From NCBI GenBank assembly GCA_028829895.1, contig CM054184.1, positions 22,361,701-22,425,700 on the forward strand: DNA of 64,000 nucleotides. Direction: 5' to 3'. The notes beneath the pieces are model-generated. The model was given only the letters and a program-made list of their open reading frames with translations. It was not told where the DNA came from and made no database searches. The stretch is from Sinotaia quadrata. Its lineage: Eukaryota > Mollusca > Gastropoda > Architaenioglossa > Viviparidae. Shown here in pieces: positions 1 to 13,100 of the stretch; the stretch's first letter is position 1, and each line of letters begins with the position of its first letter. Made by a program: the position numbers and the translations under genes.

Positions 1-1907
1 AAGGTATTTTGTTTTTAGGATAACACACTTTAATTAGACAGTATAATAATAATGCTCAAATTTGCCTGACTTCATTAAAGAGACTGAAAAGATGAATATA
101 ACATTTGCACATTACTACAAATAACAGAAAACACAACTTGTAATTAAATCTTAAAGTGTATTGCCATTTTCAAGTAGAGTAATAGTTACATTTATCTTTA
201 ATTAGTCAGATCAACATTAAAATGTAGTTTGCTCTTTAAAATAACTATGCCAGTTTGTTGTATGATTTTCATAGTTTTCATTTCTTTTGATTATGAATGT
301 TTTCATAAAATTGCTTGTATTTGAATAAACAAATTTAAATTAGTTGAGGTTTGGCAACCACACTGAACCTATAGAAAGTTGATTTTTTTTCCCCCATAAA
401 GAGGGTTTTTAAGAAAAAATAATGGAGTTCTATTTTTTATTATTTTTAAACGTGAAAAAAATTAAGAAAATATTTTTCATTTCATTTTTTTTTTAATAAA
501 CAAGAAAGATAACAGCTTTCTATGTTTTTGAAATAGCTTATTTGTGAGTTTCCTGATTTTGGTGATTTCTTTTGTTGTTTTTTTAAAGATGGAAGTAAGA
601 AATATCTCCCCTCTCTCCAGGCATTAATTAATTCAATTTTGTTCCTTTACTGTGTCAAAACTTTATGTACTTGAACTTCGGAGATGGTCTGACCAGATTT
701 ATGTTGTCACACTTTCTTTTTCCCTTCTTGTCAACTAATTTTTATGTTTATATACTGCTATAAATTTTATCCACCAATCAACCATGTTTGTTTTGTTTTT
801 GTTTCTTTTTTGTCCAATTGAAGTTTTGATTTGCACCACCAGGGACTAATTATGAACACTAGTATCATTTAATTTATTTTTGTTGGGGGCTCACACTATA
901 TTTTCCTTGTGAGGTTAATTATCCTAATGGGCTTGTTTTCTTTCTCTCTCTCCTATTGTGCCTTCTTACCATGCCTGATCAGGATTTTGAGGTAAAGACA
1001 GAGCGTGAATGTTATATACTTTAATTTTGACCAGTCTAGAGTGGAATAGTTTTCACTATTTTGTATTGTATGCCTGTGAATATTAAGTGCCCAGCAGTAG
1101 CGGCCATCTCTCAAGTTCTTTTATTTCATGTCTTTTTTTATTTGAGTTTCTTTTTGTTGGTTTTTCTGTTGGTTCTGTTGTCAATCCCATATTATTTTAT
1201 TTGTTTAAAGTACTTACTTTTTTTTATGGACTCATAAAAAAGTGTAGTAAGCTAAGATTTTTCTTTCTAGAGGAGTCTTGTCTTTTGTCTAATTGTTTGT
1301 TTTATTTTGTTCCTTTGTGTTTGTGATTTTGTTCTGAACCCATTTTGTCAAGTGCTTTGGGCATGTAGATGACTTGCTGTGCTTTAAAAGAGTTGTGAAG
1401 AACACATATCTTGAGAGCATTGAATGTAAGAATATAGTCAAGTGTGTGAAGTATTTAGAAGTAGAGTGTGTTGGTGTTGTAATCCACCACTATCTTAGTT
1501 TTTTTTCATTTCTGCCATCCACTTGTAAATAAACTCAAAAACTGTATTTTTGCAACTTACATTTGCTGCTAAGCTTTTGTAGTAGAATTAATTATCTTAA
1601 AATGTTGTTGTCCAAGCCTGTAGTAATCACATTATTAGTTTCAATACATGTAACATATTATTCATTTTTTTCCTTCATTGTCATAGCTTGTTTTGTTACT
1701 CTTGAGCCCAGGAGCAATAGTAGTCCTACTTTATTATACCTTGTTTCTTCCTAGGCTATTATAACCCTGGTTTGTTTTTACCAGATGCAATTTCTTACAG
1801 TACCAGATCATATTTTACAAATCTTGTTTTGCTTTCTTGTAATCACTCACGAGTGGTATTATCTCTTTTATGTTAGAGTTATGTTTGTATCCACATTTTC
1901 GTTTCAG
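1..1907. other. AT-rich non-coding DNA, no gene seen
   Basis: T-rich on the plus strand and without a convincing coding region. Small open frames here are low-complexity (Phe/Leu/Ser-rich) and look like chance. There are pyrimidine-rich tracts followed by AG, for example near 590-620 and 940-980, but no long frame with a donor follows them. It may be intron or upstream DNA of the putative plus-strand gene that begins to show at 1908. Confidence 0.5.
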
Positions 1908-1980
1908 TCATTTATTGAGCTAAGTCGTATCAGGAAATGTTTCACACTGAAAGGAGGCATATTTGTGCTAGAAGAATTTG
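1908..1980 (+). CDS. putative internal exon, unidentified protein
   Basis: A pyrimidine-rich acceptor ending TTTTCGTTTCAG stands just before 1908 and a strong donor GTAAGAG begins at 1981. Only one of the three frames is open across the 73 bases. It reads S-F-I-E-L-S-R-I-R-K, then a segment with KGGIFVLEEF, and ends one base into a codon. The amino-acid mix is normal for protein, unlike the Phe/Leu-rich chance frames around it. The exon at 5938 begins with two bases and fits this phase, giving an Asp codon across the junction. I do not recognise the family. It could be a chance splice-like segment. Confidence 0.45.
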
Positions 1981-4900
1981 GTAAGAGATGACCTCATTTT
2001 ACCTTTTTTCATTACCTTCAACCTTTTCAGCCAGTGTTGTATATTCCTGCCATATAACCCACCACTTAAGTGTTCATTTTGTATTATGTATGCTTAAGTC
2101 TTTTTGTTTTTTATTTTTTGTCTACTTTTATTTTGTTTGTATGTGGCTTACTTGCATGCATTGTAGTTTTTGTTATTAACCCTTCCATAATCACTTTTAA
2201 CTTTTAAGAAATATTATTTATTTATTTAATTTTACTAATGGCTGAAATTGCTGGGCAATGCTATACCACTATGAATATTCATAATGACAGAAAATAGTTT
2301 TGTATATCATATACAATCTTTTTACAAAAATCATACTGTTATTCATTAATATTTATATTATAAATGAAGTGCTTCTTAATTGTATTATCTTTTCTTTTAC
2401 TATTGACTGAAATTGCTGGGCAATGCAATTTAAAGGCCATATTGATTGAACTTTTGTTTATAACAAATATTTTGTGTTCAAATCTTATATTACTAAGTAT
2501 AAATGAATCTTTTTGACTAAAAATATTGCCACAAAGTTATTAAAAAAATATCAATATGAATTCAGTATATTTAAGATTGAATTGTTTGTTTTGAGAGTAG
2601 TAAGTGACATTTAAGTTATTCATAAAAAAGAATGAATCATCATTTTGTTTTGTTTTATTCTTTTTAATGTTATTTCTAGTTTTACCCCTTTCAAAAACAA
2701 GCTCCTTAATTATCAACAAGAAGGAAACACTTGATAATCAAATTGATATGAAATGAAGCAAGAAGAATATAGTTTGCCCACAACAGGAACATTGCCCAAT
2801 AATTTGTTAGTCTTTTTCTTGTGATGTATGTGATTTATCCTCATCACTTTTCTACTTTTTGTTAATATCGGTGAGATGGCCATTACAACTCTGGTTCTTC
2901 TTTCGAATGCTATAAATGTGCAGCTGGTATGACTTTCTGCAGTATTCCCATCACATGGCTTGGAATGATCACATACAAATCCACCAATTTACTTGACATT
3001 TTCTTTTCAGTGACAAATGTCAGTGTTGTTTACTGCTTTCTTTCACATATTTCTATTGTATTTTGGGCTTTTGGGGGAAATACCATTTACACTTTTCACA
3101 TTCCTTTATTGCGGGGGATTATTGGTGGTGATGGTGGTGTCTCGATACTGAACATTACTGGAAAATGGAGACTTGAACCTACCAAAGTATGACAGGTACT
3201 GAGTAGCAAAATAAATAGTTTTATGAATTTTCTTTAAAATTCTTATTTTTTAAAAATACATTGTACAGTTTTATGATTTATTTCTTTTTACAGTCCTATT
3301 TGTTATTATCTTATTAAATTTTGTATTTTGTTTTTGCACGTATATCTTTTTTAAAAAGTTAATCCATCTATAAACATATTTTATTACTCTATCATCTGTC
3401 ATTCGTAAGAAAGTCTGTCTGGTTAAACCTAATTCGGACATTGCATGTTCACATCTCTATCCAATAGTCTGCACATGCTTCAGTCCATCTGTCAATTGAA
3501 CCAGCTAGCCATTTATTCTGCAATATCCTGTCCACTATAACCAGTTCACCTTTTCAATTTAAACATTTTCTTAATATTTTTTCATTTTGCTAGACATCTC
3601 ATTTTGGTCCCTTCAACCATAATCCTTCTGTCTACCCTTTTTGTACATCCGTTTATCTACCAAGCCATCAATTTGATTTCCTTTTATAAAAATCTTTCTG
3701 TCCCTTAATTTTTGTGTATGTCTTTATTATTTTTAATTATTATATGCAATTAGGACTGAATTGTCCCATTCACTTTAACTATCTCATCCACTTACTTTGG
3801 TGTGTGAATCTTCATTCATCAGTATCTCAAAAATATTCAAATTTGTACCTATTCATCTTGTTCTACCTCAGAGTGGTGAATCATTTCTTTTGGAATCAAA
3901 TCATATCTGTCCATTGACTAGATTTATCTATTCTTTTGTTCATAATTACTATTTAATTACTTTCAGTAATATTCTGATAAAAAAATATTATATAAAAAGT
4001 AATTAATTCTTTCATAATATATTAATTTTCACATAAACTAGTTGAGATTAGTCTTTTCACATAAGACTCATTTGTTCACCATCAGGTTATTAACATTTTC
4101 TCGGTGAAACTTTTATCAGTTGTACACTGAGTTATATAATTTCATACTGCATTTTAAACCCCCTCTCTGTGAAGTACTAGTAGACAATTTCTGCTACCAA
4201 AACCTGTTTATCATAAAATCAGTTTTCTTTCACTTTAGTTTATTGAACAATATCAGTTTTTCACTTAGTTTAATTGAATAATATCTTTTATGATATTAGT
4301 TTAATAAATCCATCTTATATCAAAATTCAGGTGAGAATAGTTTATTATTCTAGCTCCATTTAGTCACTGACAGAACATGTTTGTTCTGGCATGAAATGTT
4401 GTCTAAGTACATTAAAAACATCTTTGAAAAAAGTTCCATTCAGTTTTTTTTACAAAAAACTCTTCCTCTTAACATAAGCAAGCACTATCTATTTCTTTCT
4501 ATTCATATAATTTGATCTAGTATTATGCTGTTGTTGAAAAAACAATATTTTATTTCCATCTACTTCTACCACAACTTCATTTTGAAGATAATTGAAATAT
4601 TAGTACATGGCTAGACTTATCACTGTTTGATTAGCATGTACATATTAATCCATTTGACTATTTACAATCTTTTTTGTAGTAATATTGATAGCATTTTAAT
4701 GGAAATTCATATATAGTTTGCATATCTATTAGTAATACTGATAACATTTTAATGGAGATTCATTTGTTGATTCATCCATTCTAGGCAACAGGTTATGAAT
4801 GCTGTATCAGCATTTTTATCTCATGAAGTTTTCATTTAATCTTTCAGCTGTTTAGCTATTTTCCAACAAAGTATCATATTCAGTTAGTCAAGTTATGATA

Positions 4901-5937
4901 GGTATATGTACATTTCTTCCATATATTAAATAACCATGTCAGCTATCAGGTTTACCTAATCAAAAATAGTTGGACTGTCAATATTGTATGTAATAAGCCT
5001 CTAAATGTACCTCCATGACCTAAATTTATCATCACTCTTGTTCATTATAATCCTGGAAATGTATTTCTCTGACACAAACTGTCATTGCTATTGCTCATCC
5101 TAAACCTGTAAATGTATTTCCCTGTCATCATTATTGCTCATTATAAGCCTGTAAATGTATATCCTGACCCTAAATGTGATATTAGCAACAAACTGTTTCT
5201 TATTCTTGTTAGTCCTTTTTAACTGCTTGCAAAATGCCATACCAGCTGCTCTTCCTTCACAGGGCTGTTATTTCATGCATGCAAAGAGTTCACTTTTCTC
5301 TGTACAATATACTGTGTATTTTCCTGAAGACCTTCAAAATTAAAACTTTATTTTTAAATGTAGGACTTGAATCTTGAATATATATTTCACCTCAACTTCA
5401 GTTTCTCTCATCATATATGAAATCAAGCTTTTTTCTTGAGGTCATGGGGTGAATATTGTCAAGCGGGTGACTACATGAGTAATATACTAATAACATGAGT
5501 TTCTAATATTGGCATTTGAAAGAAAGATCAACATATCAATATCTGCTGATATACATTTTTTATCAGGGGATGGGAACAGGTATTCTTTTTATTGTGATAA
5601 AGATAAAGAAATACAAATTACATTAATTTTTATTTTTAAAAGTACAAAAAACAATCAAGACATGGCGTGCTTTGGTCCTTACTTATTTCACTAATATAGA
5701 TTGGATAGTTTTCATGCCATTATGTACTTGTGATTTTCACTGATTAGTGTTGAATACTTCTGTGGTCCTCCTACATTAAAAGTAGTCCATGATCCAACTC
5801 TGTCACTTTTCATTGACAGCTATTTGTTTTCAGTTTCAATTCTAATATCAATGCAGAGAAAGTGGATATTTTTATCACTTAAAATTAGCTGTAATATTTT
5901 AAAATCCTTCAATTTTTCAATGGCTTTGTTCTTTCAG
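1981..5937. other. AT-rich stretch, putative intron
   Basis: No supported gene. A short direct repeat containing CTGAAATTGCTGGGCAATGC occurs near 2240 and again near 2407. An open stretch at about 3012-3188 is bounded by splice-like signals, but its composition is poor and its phase does not fit the exon at 5938. Another acceptor-like site near 5261 has no donor. If 1908-1980 and 5938-5984 are exons of one gene, this is the intron between them. Confidence 0.4.
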
Positions 5938-5984
5938 ATTACAAAACCAAACAAGTGATTCAGCACAAATTCAAATCCAGTATG
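5938..5984 (+). CDS. putative short internal exon, unidentified protein
   Basis: The acceptor GTTCTTTCAG stands before 5938 and a consensus donor GTGAGT starts at 5985. The 47 bases take two bases to finish a codon begun in the previous exon, then read YKTKQVIQHKFKSSM and end in phase 0. Joined to 1908-1980 this gives a continuous frame through LEEF-D-YKTK. The phase match and the two good splice sites are the evidence. No family was recognised, and a second frame is also open over this short length, so the call is tentative. Confidence 0.4.
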
Positions 5985-8365
5985 GTGAGTTGAAATTGAG
6001 TTGAAGATGTTTTTGATGTTATGTAAGTTTGTTTGTTTATTTATTTTTGTTACAGGAATCATTTACAGACTATGTGTACTGGAAATCTGTTTGTCACATG
6101 CTCTCTCACATACAGATGCACATTTATAAAAATCCATTTTAGATGTTTCAGTAATATTAATTTTTCTAAATATCCTTTATGTAGCCATCAGCTTTCAGAA
6201 ACATTTTAGTGTTCAAAGTGAAATAAAAATCCAGTTTCTTCTTGATGCATTAAATGGCCATGTGGCATCATATAATGGTTTAATATATTGAAAGCAGATC
6301 AAGACTTGTGTTTCTGTTTCATGGGTTTCAGTATTTGCAAAGGCACAAGTTACTAGTACAGAGATTTTGCTTGAGTCATGCCTTCATTAAAGTACAAGAC
6401 AGTGCAGAAGACATTTCATTTTAGCAGTCATGCCTTTAGTAAGGCACAAGATACTAGTACAGAGGGAAATTCACTTTAGTAGCCATGCCTTTAGTAAGGC
6501 ACAAAATACTATTACAGAGGATATTTCAATTTAGTTAGGCAAAATATACTACTTTACTGTTACAGAGGACATTTCACTTTCATAGTCATGCCTTTAGTAA
6601 GGCACAAGATACTAGTACAGAGGACATTTTGCTTTAATATAAAGAGGTTTCTGCAGTTCTCTGTATTTCTGGTTACTTGTGTCCATTGGTAACATAGAAA
6701 ATCCCTCAGAAACACTCTTTCAGTCACGTATTTTGAAATTTGCTTTATGTAATCAGAACACCTAACAGTCTAACACTACTGATGTAATTTAATTGAACTA
6801 TTGACTTTGATTTCTATTTACTTGACCTGAAAGCAAGTTAATATCAAAACTGATTAAAAATATTACAAAACATTGGTCAGAATTCTGACCTAACTATATC
6901 TGTATCTGAAAAAATATCATTAGTTTGTTTACATTTTTTAAAATTATGCCAATATTTTTTCCTATATGAACTATTTCAATCTTTGAAAAACATGACCATG
7001 CATTAAAAACTTTTTTTTTAAATCGAATTTCAGCAAGAATATTCTTATAGTGGTACACACTTTCAGTAAGATTAACTAAACAGGCTTTCATTATAGCTAT
7101 GTAACTGGGGTGTTCAAGTATTTGTATACAGAAAGACAGATAGGCTTTATTGCATTTTAAATGTGGGAGCCCTATAGTATATTGAGTTTTATTTCAAAAT
7201 TTTCTCACTTCAAATACTTTTTAAAAGATAATTATTTCCTACTTTATATAGTGGAAAGGCACTAGGTGCCTAGTAGTCCTGGTGACCATTAACTTTAATA
7301 ATGGATTACTTACTAAATGTTTAAAATATTATCATTCTGCAATCTTTGCCAAAGAAATCAACACATACATAAAAAAAAAGTAACTGATTGTGATGTGTTG
7401 AATTTATGCATTTGTACTAAATTAATTTTCAGTCAACCAGTTGAATCAGAGCATGTACATAGTTTAATTTTTTGTTTACAAGTTCGTAGAAGTCCATATC
7501 AGGTCAAGAAAAAATACCAGTTATTTGTGTGTTATATATCATCCATTTTCTATACTATCATTGATTCATTATTTATTTTACATTGTTTGTGACTTGACAG
7601 TGGCAATTTACAAAATTGATGAGAAAATACACTTGAAAGAGTAACATTTGTGTCAGACAAGAGCAGGTAGGCACTCAACAGCAATGATGCTTGAATTTGG
7701 TTGGTAGAAAATCCATTTTATTTGTTGAAATGATGAAAATAACATTAATTGTGGCTGAAATGTTGTAAAAGATAATTGTTGAAACTCGTGGCTATAAGAT
7801 TATCATTTCATTTTTTAAACAGTAATAATAATCTTTACCTTTGGAACAAATTATGGCCTTCAATATAGTATCACATAATTCATGAGGCCTGTAGATACAA
7901 AGACTGCTTCACTATGTTTGCCTGCTTTTGTGTAATATCTACAGAAAAACATAGTTCTCATCATAACATGAATATTTATTTAGTGTAAATCTGTTTATTT
8001 TGTAAGATTTTAAATTTAAATGGATTTCTTATATATATACAAGAAAAATAAAACAACTTATAAAAAAATAAATATCTGTTGTATTGTGTTCACAAACCTG
8101 CCTGCACCTGGTTGTGTTTCTGTACACTCTAATATTTTAATGAACAATAATATCTCTATTTCATAGTGTTCAAACATGCCTGCTTGCCTGATTTAAAATT
8201 CACTTCCTGCAAGAATACTGAAATATCTCCAAAGGAAATAATTATAAATTTATTTTAATTTACATTAAAGGAATTTCATTGGAATGACATTGTGTACAGT
8301 CTATAATCCAAACATAAAAACGAGATATTCACAAAGTGCTCTCCATTTGCTTGTGTCTCTCTTTG
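5985..8365. other. AT-rich non-coding DNA flanking the retrotransposon
   Basis: No gene is supported apart from the tandem array at 6316-6640. Small open frames on both strands (near 6894-7091 minus and 7317-7592 plus) have random composition and no splice or family support. The GC-richer retrotransposon begins abruptly at 8371 after the target-site copy GGCAA. Confidence 0.5.
6316..6640. repeat. minisatellite, unit about 55-60 bp, about 5 copies
   Basis: The phrase GCCTTTAGTAAGGCACAAGA, followed by TACTAGTACAGAGGACATTT, recurs with small changes. The copies near 6431, 6487 and 6591 are close to each other, while those near 6340, 6380 and 6533 are more decayed. Nothing coding is seen. Confidence 0.8.
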
Positions 8366-8370
8366 GGCAA
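8366..8370. repeat. target-site duplication, left copy (GGCAA)
   Basis: The five bases GGCAA directly before the left LTR are repeated directly after the right LTR at 16669-16673. A 5-bp duplication is usual for Ty3/gypsy integration. It shows that both outer ends are intact and belong to one insertion event. Confidence 0.92.
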
Positions 8371-9915
8371 TGTTACGTTTCCAGTATTTATTTAAAGACC
8401 CTGCTTAGAATAATTAAAAGACTTTAAATATAATTAATTCTTCCTCTCATATTCTACGCAGACTGGTTGCTCAATTTATTATCTGACTAATTAAAAGTGC
8501 GTCTTGTAGTTCAGACGACAAATTTACAGACTAATAAACTGCGAACTTTTAGCTAGATTTGAAAACAGTTAAGTCCCTCTAAATTAATATGCACTCGTCA
8601 TCAATCTTTCTGCTCATCCGCCCCCATTCAAATCTAAGAATTAATCTAATTGGTCTATTGTGCATAGAAATCAACTACTAAGAGGTATTAACAAAGAAAA
8701 TAAGATTTAATAAAGTTTAACAAATTAACAATAAATCGAATGCAACGCGAATAGTCTTCACTCTGTCTTTACGCGCCTATGCCTGATTTTTGTCAATCTA
8801 AATTGCCAGAAAAGTGTTCCTTTGAGATCTGTACACTTGATCTTGCACTTAGCTCTATTCTTGTATCCTTGGTCTCAACACTCAATCATGCCGGTTCGTT
8901 CCCTCAGTCCCCCTTTAACGACACACGTGGTGCATAAGGAATGATGTCCCTTTGTTAGTGGCTAGGAACTGGAATTTTTGCAGCATGGCCCTCAGAGTGG
9001 ATTTCGACACGCTTACACCAATAAGCTAATGCAGGTGAGGCATGGGTGAACATGAACCATGAGCCGACCTGTGGATGCAACGTGTTTGGATATAATTCTC
9101 AACCTAACAGCCCTACTTAGGCATGGCTCAATTAAATGCGCTGAACAAAGAGTTTCGACCTCGCGTCGCTTACAATTAGATTTAGAAAAAATATAATCGT
9201 CTCACATGTGTTCCATTTAACAGTCATGACGTATGAAGCAATAAAATAGATACAACGTTAAATTAATGTTCATACAAGGGGTAATTCAAGCCGACAGAGC
9301 GCTTCACAATTTACAATTTAAATTACACGCAATAATTGAATTACATGAAGAATTCATATCGAGCGCAGCATTCTGGCTCTTAGTGAATTAAAACAATATA
9401 AATTAAAGTACAGAAATGGAAAAATGGTTACAATAAATTTATATTCCGTAACATATAGGTTTTCAGCTATTTCTCTGAACCATGCTCAAGTGTATATGGA
9501 AATCATATAATACATAGCACAAATACATACTTAAACAATACATAGGCCAATACTATTAAATAAAATGATACCTTTGAGAGAAGTCGAAGGGTACCTTGAT
9601 TCTCTATGGCGCCGGCTGCCTCTCACGACCCGAGTAAGCTGATGGAATTAGCTAAAATGTGCTCGAAGTGAGGGAGCGGAAGCGTGTGGGTACATATATA
9701 GAAAGGTATATTGCGTATCACGTGACTGTTCGCAAAGCATGTGGTTGGTTCGAGAACTGGACAATGGTCCTAAAGTTACATAACATCTTGACCTGTTCTA
9801 GAAGCACCTAGAAAAAGGAAGCTTTGAACAAAGGGCCAAGGGTTTCAAATATTCGAATTTGAAGTAAACAAGGCAAGTGGGTCACGAAGTCGGACAATTT
9901 TATCAGACTGTGACA
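8371..9915 (-). repeat. 3' LTR of the Gmr1-like element
   Basis: This 1545-bp direct copy of 15124-16668 begins TGTTACGTTT on the plus strand and ends CAGACTGTGACA. In the element's sense it runs from 9915 down to 8371. A TATA-like run (TATATA, 9695-9700) lies about 215 bases into it. AATAAA signals in the element's sense are at 8475-8480 and 8387-8392, so the transcript would be cleaved near the end of this LTR. It is GC-richer than the flanks. Confidence 0.95.
9695..9700 (-). promoter_or_regulatory. TATA-like box in the 3' LTR
   Basis: In the element's sense the sequence reads CTATATATGTACCC about 215 bases from the LTR start. A GC-richer, pyrimidine-rich stretch follows in which a transcription start could lie. 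The equivalent box in the 5' LTR is the one expected to drive the element. Confidence 0.5.
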
Positions 9916-9928
9916 CCCCCTTGCTTTT
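9916..9928 (-). promoter_or_regulatory. polypurine tract (plus-strand primer)
   Basis: In the element's sense the bases just before the 3' LTR read AAAAGCAAGGGGG and abut TGTCACAG. A purine run against the 3' LTR is where second-strand DNA synthesis is primed in LTR retroelements. One C interrupts the run. Position and composition fit exactly. Confidence 0.85.
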
Positions 9929-10139
9929 GAGGCGTTTATCTTACCAAAGATAAAATGCCTCCTACAAATTATGTATGATAAAATGTAGAAGTCCACAATG
10001 AAGAAAAATTTACACAAAAAAAAATTTCGACATTCCTAGAAATAAAGTGTGCAACTATATTTCATATTTACAGGAAGGAATCCGTAGGGTTCAGTTAATT
10101 GATTAAACGACATTCTATCAGTACCGGCACTTGATGGCA
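9929..10139 (-). other. short 3' untranslated interior of the retrotransposon
   Basis: These 211 bases lie between the gag-pol stop codon and the polypurine tract. No open frame of envelope size fits here. The small minus-strand frame that runs from here into the LTR (9808-10017) is Phe/Ile-rich with no recognisable domain and is taken as chance. Confidence 0.7.
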
Positions 10140-13100
10140 TCAAGCACGACTCATGTAATCTGCGCCAACATTCAAAGACCCTTTGATGTAATGAATATTT
10201 GCGTCATACTGTGTCAGAAACAAAGACCAACGCATTAAACGGCTGTTCGTAAATTGCGCCTGTCCGAGAAAGGCCAACGGCTGGTGATCGCACTCAATGA
10301 CAAAGGTTTTTCCGTACAAATAGTTTTCGAACTTTTTTATGGCCCAAACTATTGCAAGACATTCCTTTTCACTGGTGGAATATTTCTGTTCAGTGGTTGT
10401 GAGTTTACGGCTTGCATATGCAACTGGGTGTTTGGTGTCATCGTGTTCTTGTAATAACACTGCTCCTAATCCTGTGTTGCTAGCATCAGTCCTTAACAAG
10501 AATGGTTTTGTCAAATCTGGCAGTTTAACAACTAAATCTGAAGTCAGTCTAGATTTCAGTGTGTCAAAAGCGTTTTGGCATGCATCAGTCCACACTACTT
10601 TTGTAGGCATATTCTTACGTGTCAAGTCAGTCAGAGGACATGCAATGGCACTAAAATCAGGTACGAATTTTCTGTAGTAATTAGCAAGACCAAGAAAACT
10701 TCTAACTTGTGTTTTTGTTAGCGGTTGTGAAGTGTCCTTAAGTTGTGCTATCTTAGCTTCACTTGGCGACATAGTTCCATGACTCAACTTGTGTCCCAAG
10801 AAGTCTAAGGAGAATTGTGCTATTTCACACTTCGTAGGGCGGGCAGTGAGGTTGGCTTGCTTTAATCTGGCTAGCACATCTCGTAAGAGTGTTAAGTGCT
10901 CCTCCCATGTCTGGGTGCCTAGAATTAAATCATCCATGAAGTTCTCAACTCCACGTCCGTACAGTGGTTCTAACAATGACCGCATCATTTTAGAAAAAAT
11001 GCTTGGAGCGTTTGAAACTCCGAAAGGCATAACTTTCCATGTGTAGTTTCCTACTGGTGTAGTGAAAGCTAGTATGTGTCGATCAGTGTCCTTGACCTTG
11101 ATTTGCCAAAAACCGCGTGACAAATCTATTTTGGTATAGTAATGAGCGTTAGCTAGCTTAGTGAAGATGAGATCCGGATCAGGAAGAGGTTCGGCACAAA
11201 ACTCTGTCACTTGATTGAGTTTGCGGTAGTCTACGCAAAAACGGAACGAGTTATCACGTTTTTTAATCAACACGATGGGTGATCCGTAGGCACTGTCAGT
11301 CTTCTCTATGACCCCTAGATCTAACATAGTCTTAATCTCACGTCTAACGTCATCTATCTTGGCGTGTGGCAACGGATACGGCTTCAAACGTATCGGTTTG
11401 TTGTCAGTCAGCTTCAGTGAAAATTCTATTAAGTCTGTCAACCCTGGTTTGTCTGTCAGAGTAGATGAGAACTCATTGAGCAATTTATTCACTTCTTTTT
11501 TCTGTCCTTCCGTCAAGGCGTCATTCACCCTAACGTCTTTAACAGTCTCCTCTGTCTGTAAAGGACAGTTGGGTAAAGTACCAGTGACGCAATCAGTCTC
11601 CCCCTCGTCCTCTGTAACTATCGTCGCTACGACAAAATCAGCTTGAGTGGTTTGATCCTCACGGCTTATGTACTTTTTGAGTAGGTTAACATGAAAGATT
11701 TTCTCTCTCTTTCCTGTCTGCACCTTATAGTTCAGTCCCCCTAGCTTGGCGGTAACTACAAAGGGTCCTTTCCATTTCATCTGAAGTTTGTTATGTGCTT
11801 CAGGAAGCAACAGTAACACTTTGTCATTAACTTCAAATTCTCTAGGTTTGGTGTGCTTATTGTAATATTCTGCCTGTCTAGACTGAGCTATCGTCAAGTT
11901 TTCCCGTGCTATCTTGCCTATAGTTTCAAGACGGTTTCTTAAGTCAGTGACGTATGTATAAGTTGTTTTAACTTCGTCATCTGTCTTTTCATCAGTCCAA
12001 AGTGCCTTCAAAATCATCATCGGTCCGCGTACAGTACGTCCGTAAAGTAGCTCGAATGGTGAAAATCCAGTGGAAGATTGTGGCACCTCCCTATATGCAA
12101 ATAGTAGGGCAGGGATGTATCTGTCCCAGTCTTTCGGTTTATCAGTGGCGAGCTTTTTAAGTGCTGTTTTTAATGTCCCATTGTATTTTTCAATCAGACC
12201 ATTTGCCTGGGGGTGGTATGGTGTGCAAGTAAGATGTTTGATGGAAAGTAAGCGATTTACTTCCTTCATTACGTTGCCTATGAATTGACTCCCCTGATCT
12301 GTCAAAATTTCAGTAGGAATTCCAACACGACTCCAAAGACCGAAAAGGGCTTCGGCGACAGTTTCAGTATCAATATTTTTCAATGGTACTGCGTCGGCGA
12401 ATCTTGTTGCGTAATCAATAGTGGTCAGCACGTATCGATTACCTCTCGTTGATGTGGGTATTATAGGCCCAATCAAATCCAATGCTACGCGCTTGTAGGG
12501 TTCACTGATCAGTTCAGGCTCTCCTAACGGTGCGGGTCTGATTGAATTTTTAGACTGTGTTCTCTGGCATGTGTCGCAACTTAACACGAATCTACGGATA
12601 TCGGCAGTGATGTCCGGCCAATAAAACTCACTTGTAATACGACTAGTTGTTTTTTGTACACCCATGTGTGCACCAAAAAGACTCTCATGACCTAATCGTA
12701 ATACGTCATTTCGTTTGGTTTGTGGAACGACTAATTGTTTCCGAAATTCGTCTCCCACTTTCGAATAGCGGTACAATAAACCCTTTTTCAGAATAATGCA
12801 CGCTTTCTTATTCGAATCGTCAGTGTTGACGTCACTAACAAGTACAGCTTGTCTGCGTAACTTGTCTAGTGTTTCGTCCTCAGCTTGTAATATTTTAATC
12901 TCGCTAACTGTTGCTTTATCTACGGCTGGTGCGGCAGACATCGGTGCAGTTACAGATTTGTCTTTACTACTCGCTGCTCTGGTTACAGCGTTAACCAGTG
13001 GTGGTTCGGTTGAAGTTTGTTTTTTGCACGGCAAAACATACTTGCAACCAAGGATCACGTCATGCGGTGAGTTTTCCATAACTGCCGCTTTGACTGTTCC

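Noticed and set aside
3012..3188. Open stretch between splice-like signals on the plus strand
   Set aside because: Its exit phase does not fit the better exon at 5938 and its composition is like T-rich chance frames.
9808..10017. 69-codon frame after gag-pol, considered as an envelope or accessory gene
   Set aside because: It is short, crosses into the LTR and has no signal peptide or recognisable motif. The same LTR part gives an equivalent frame at 16561-16752.
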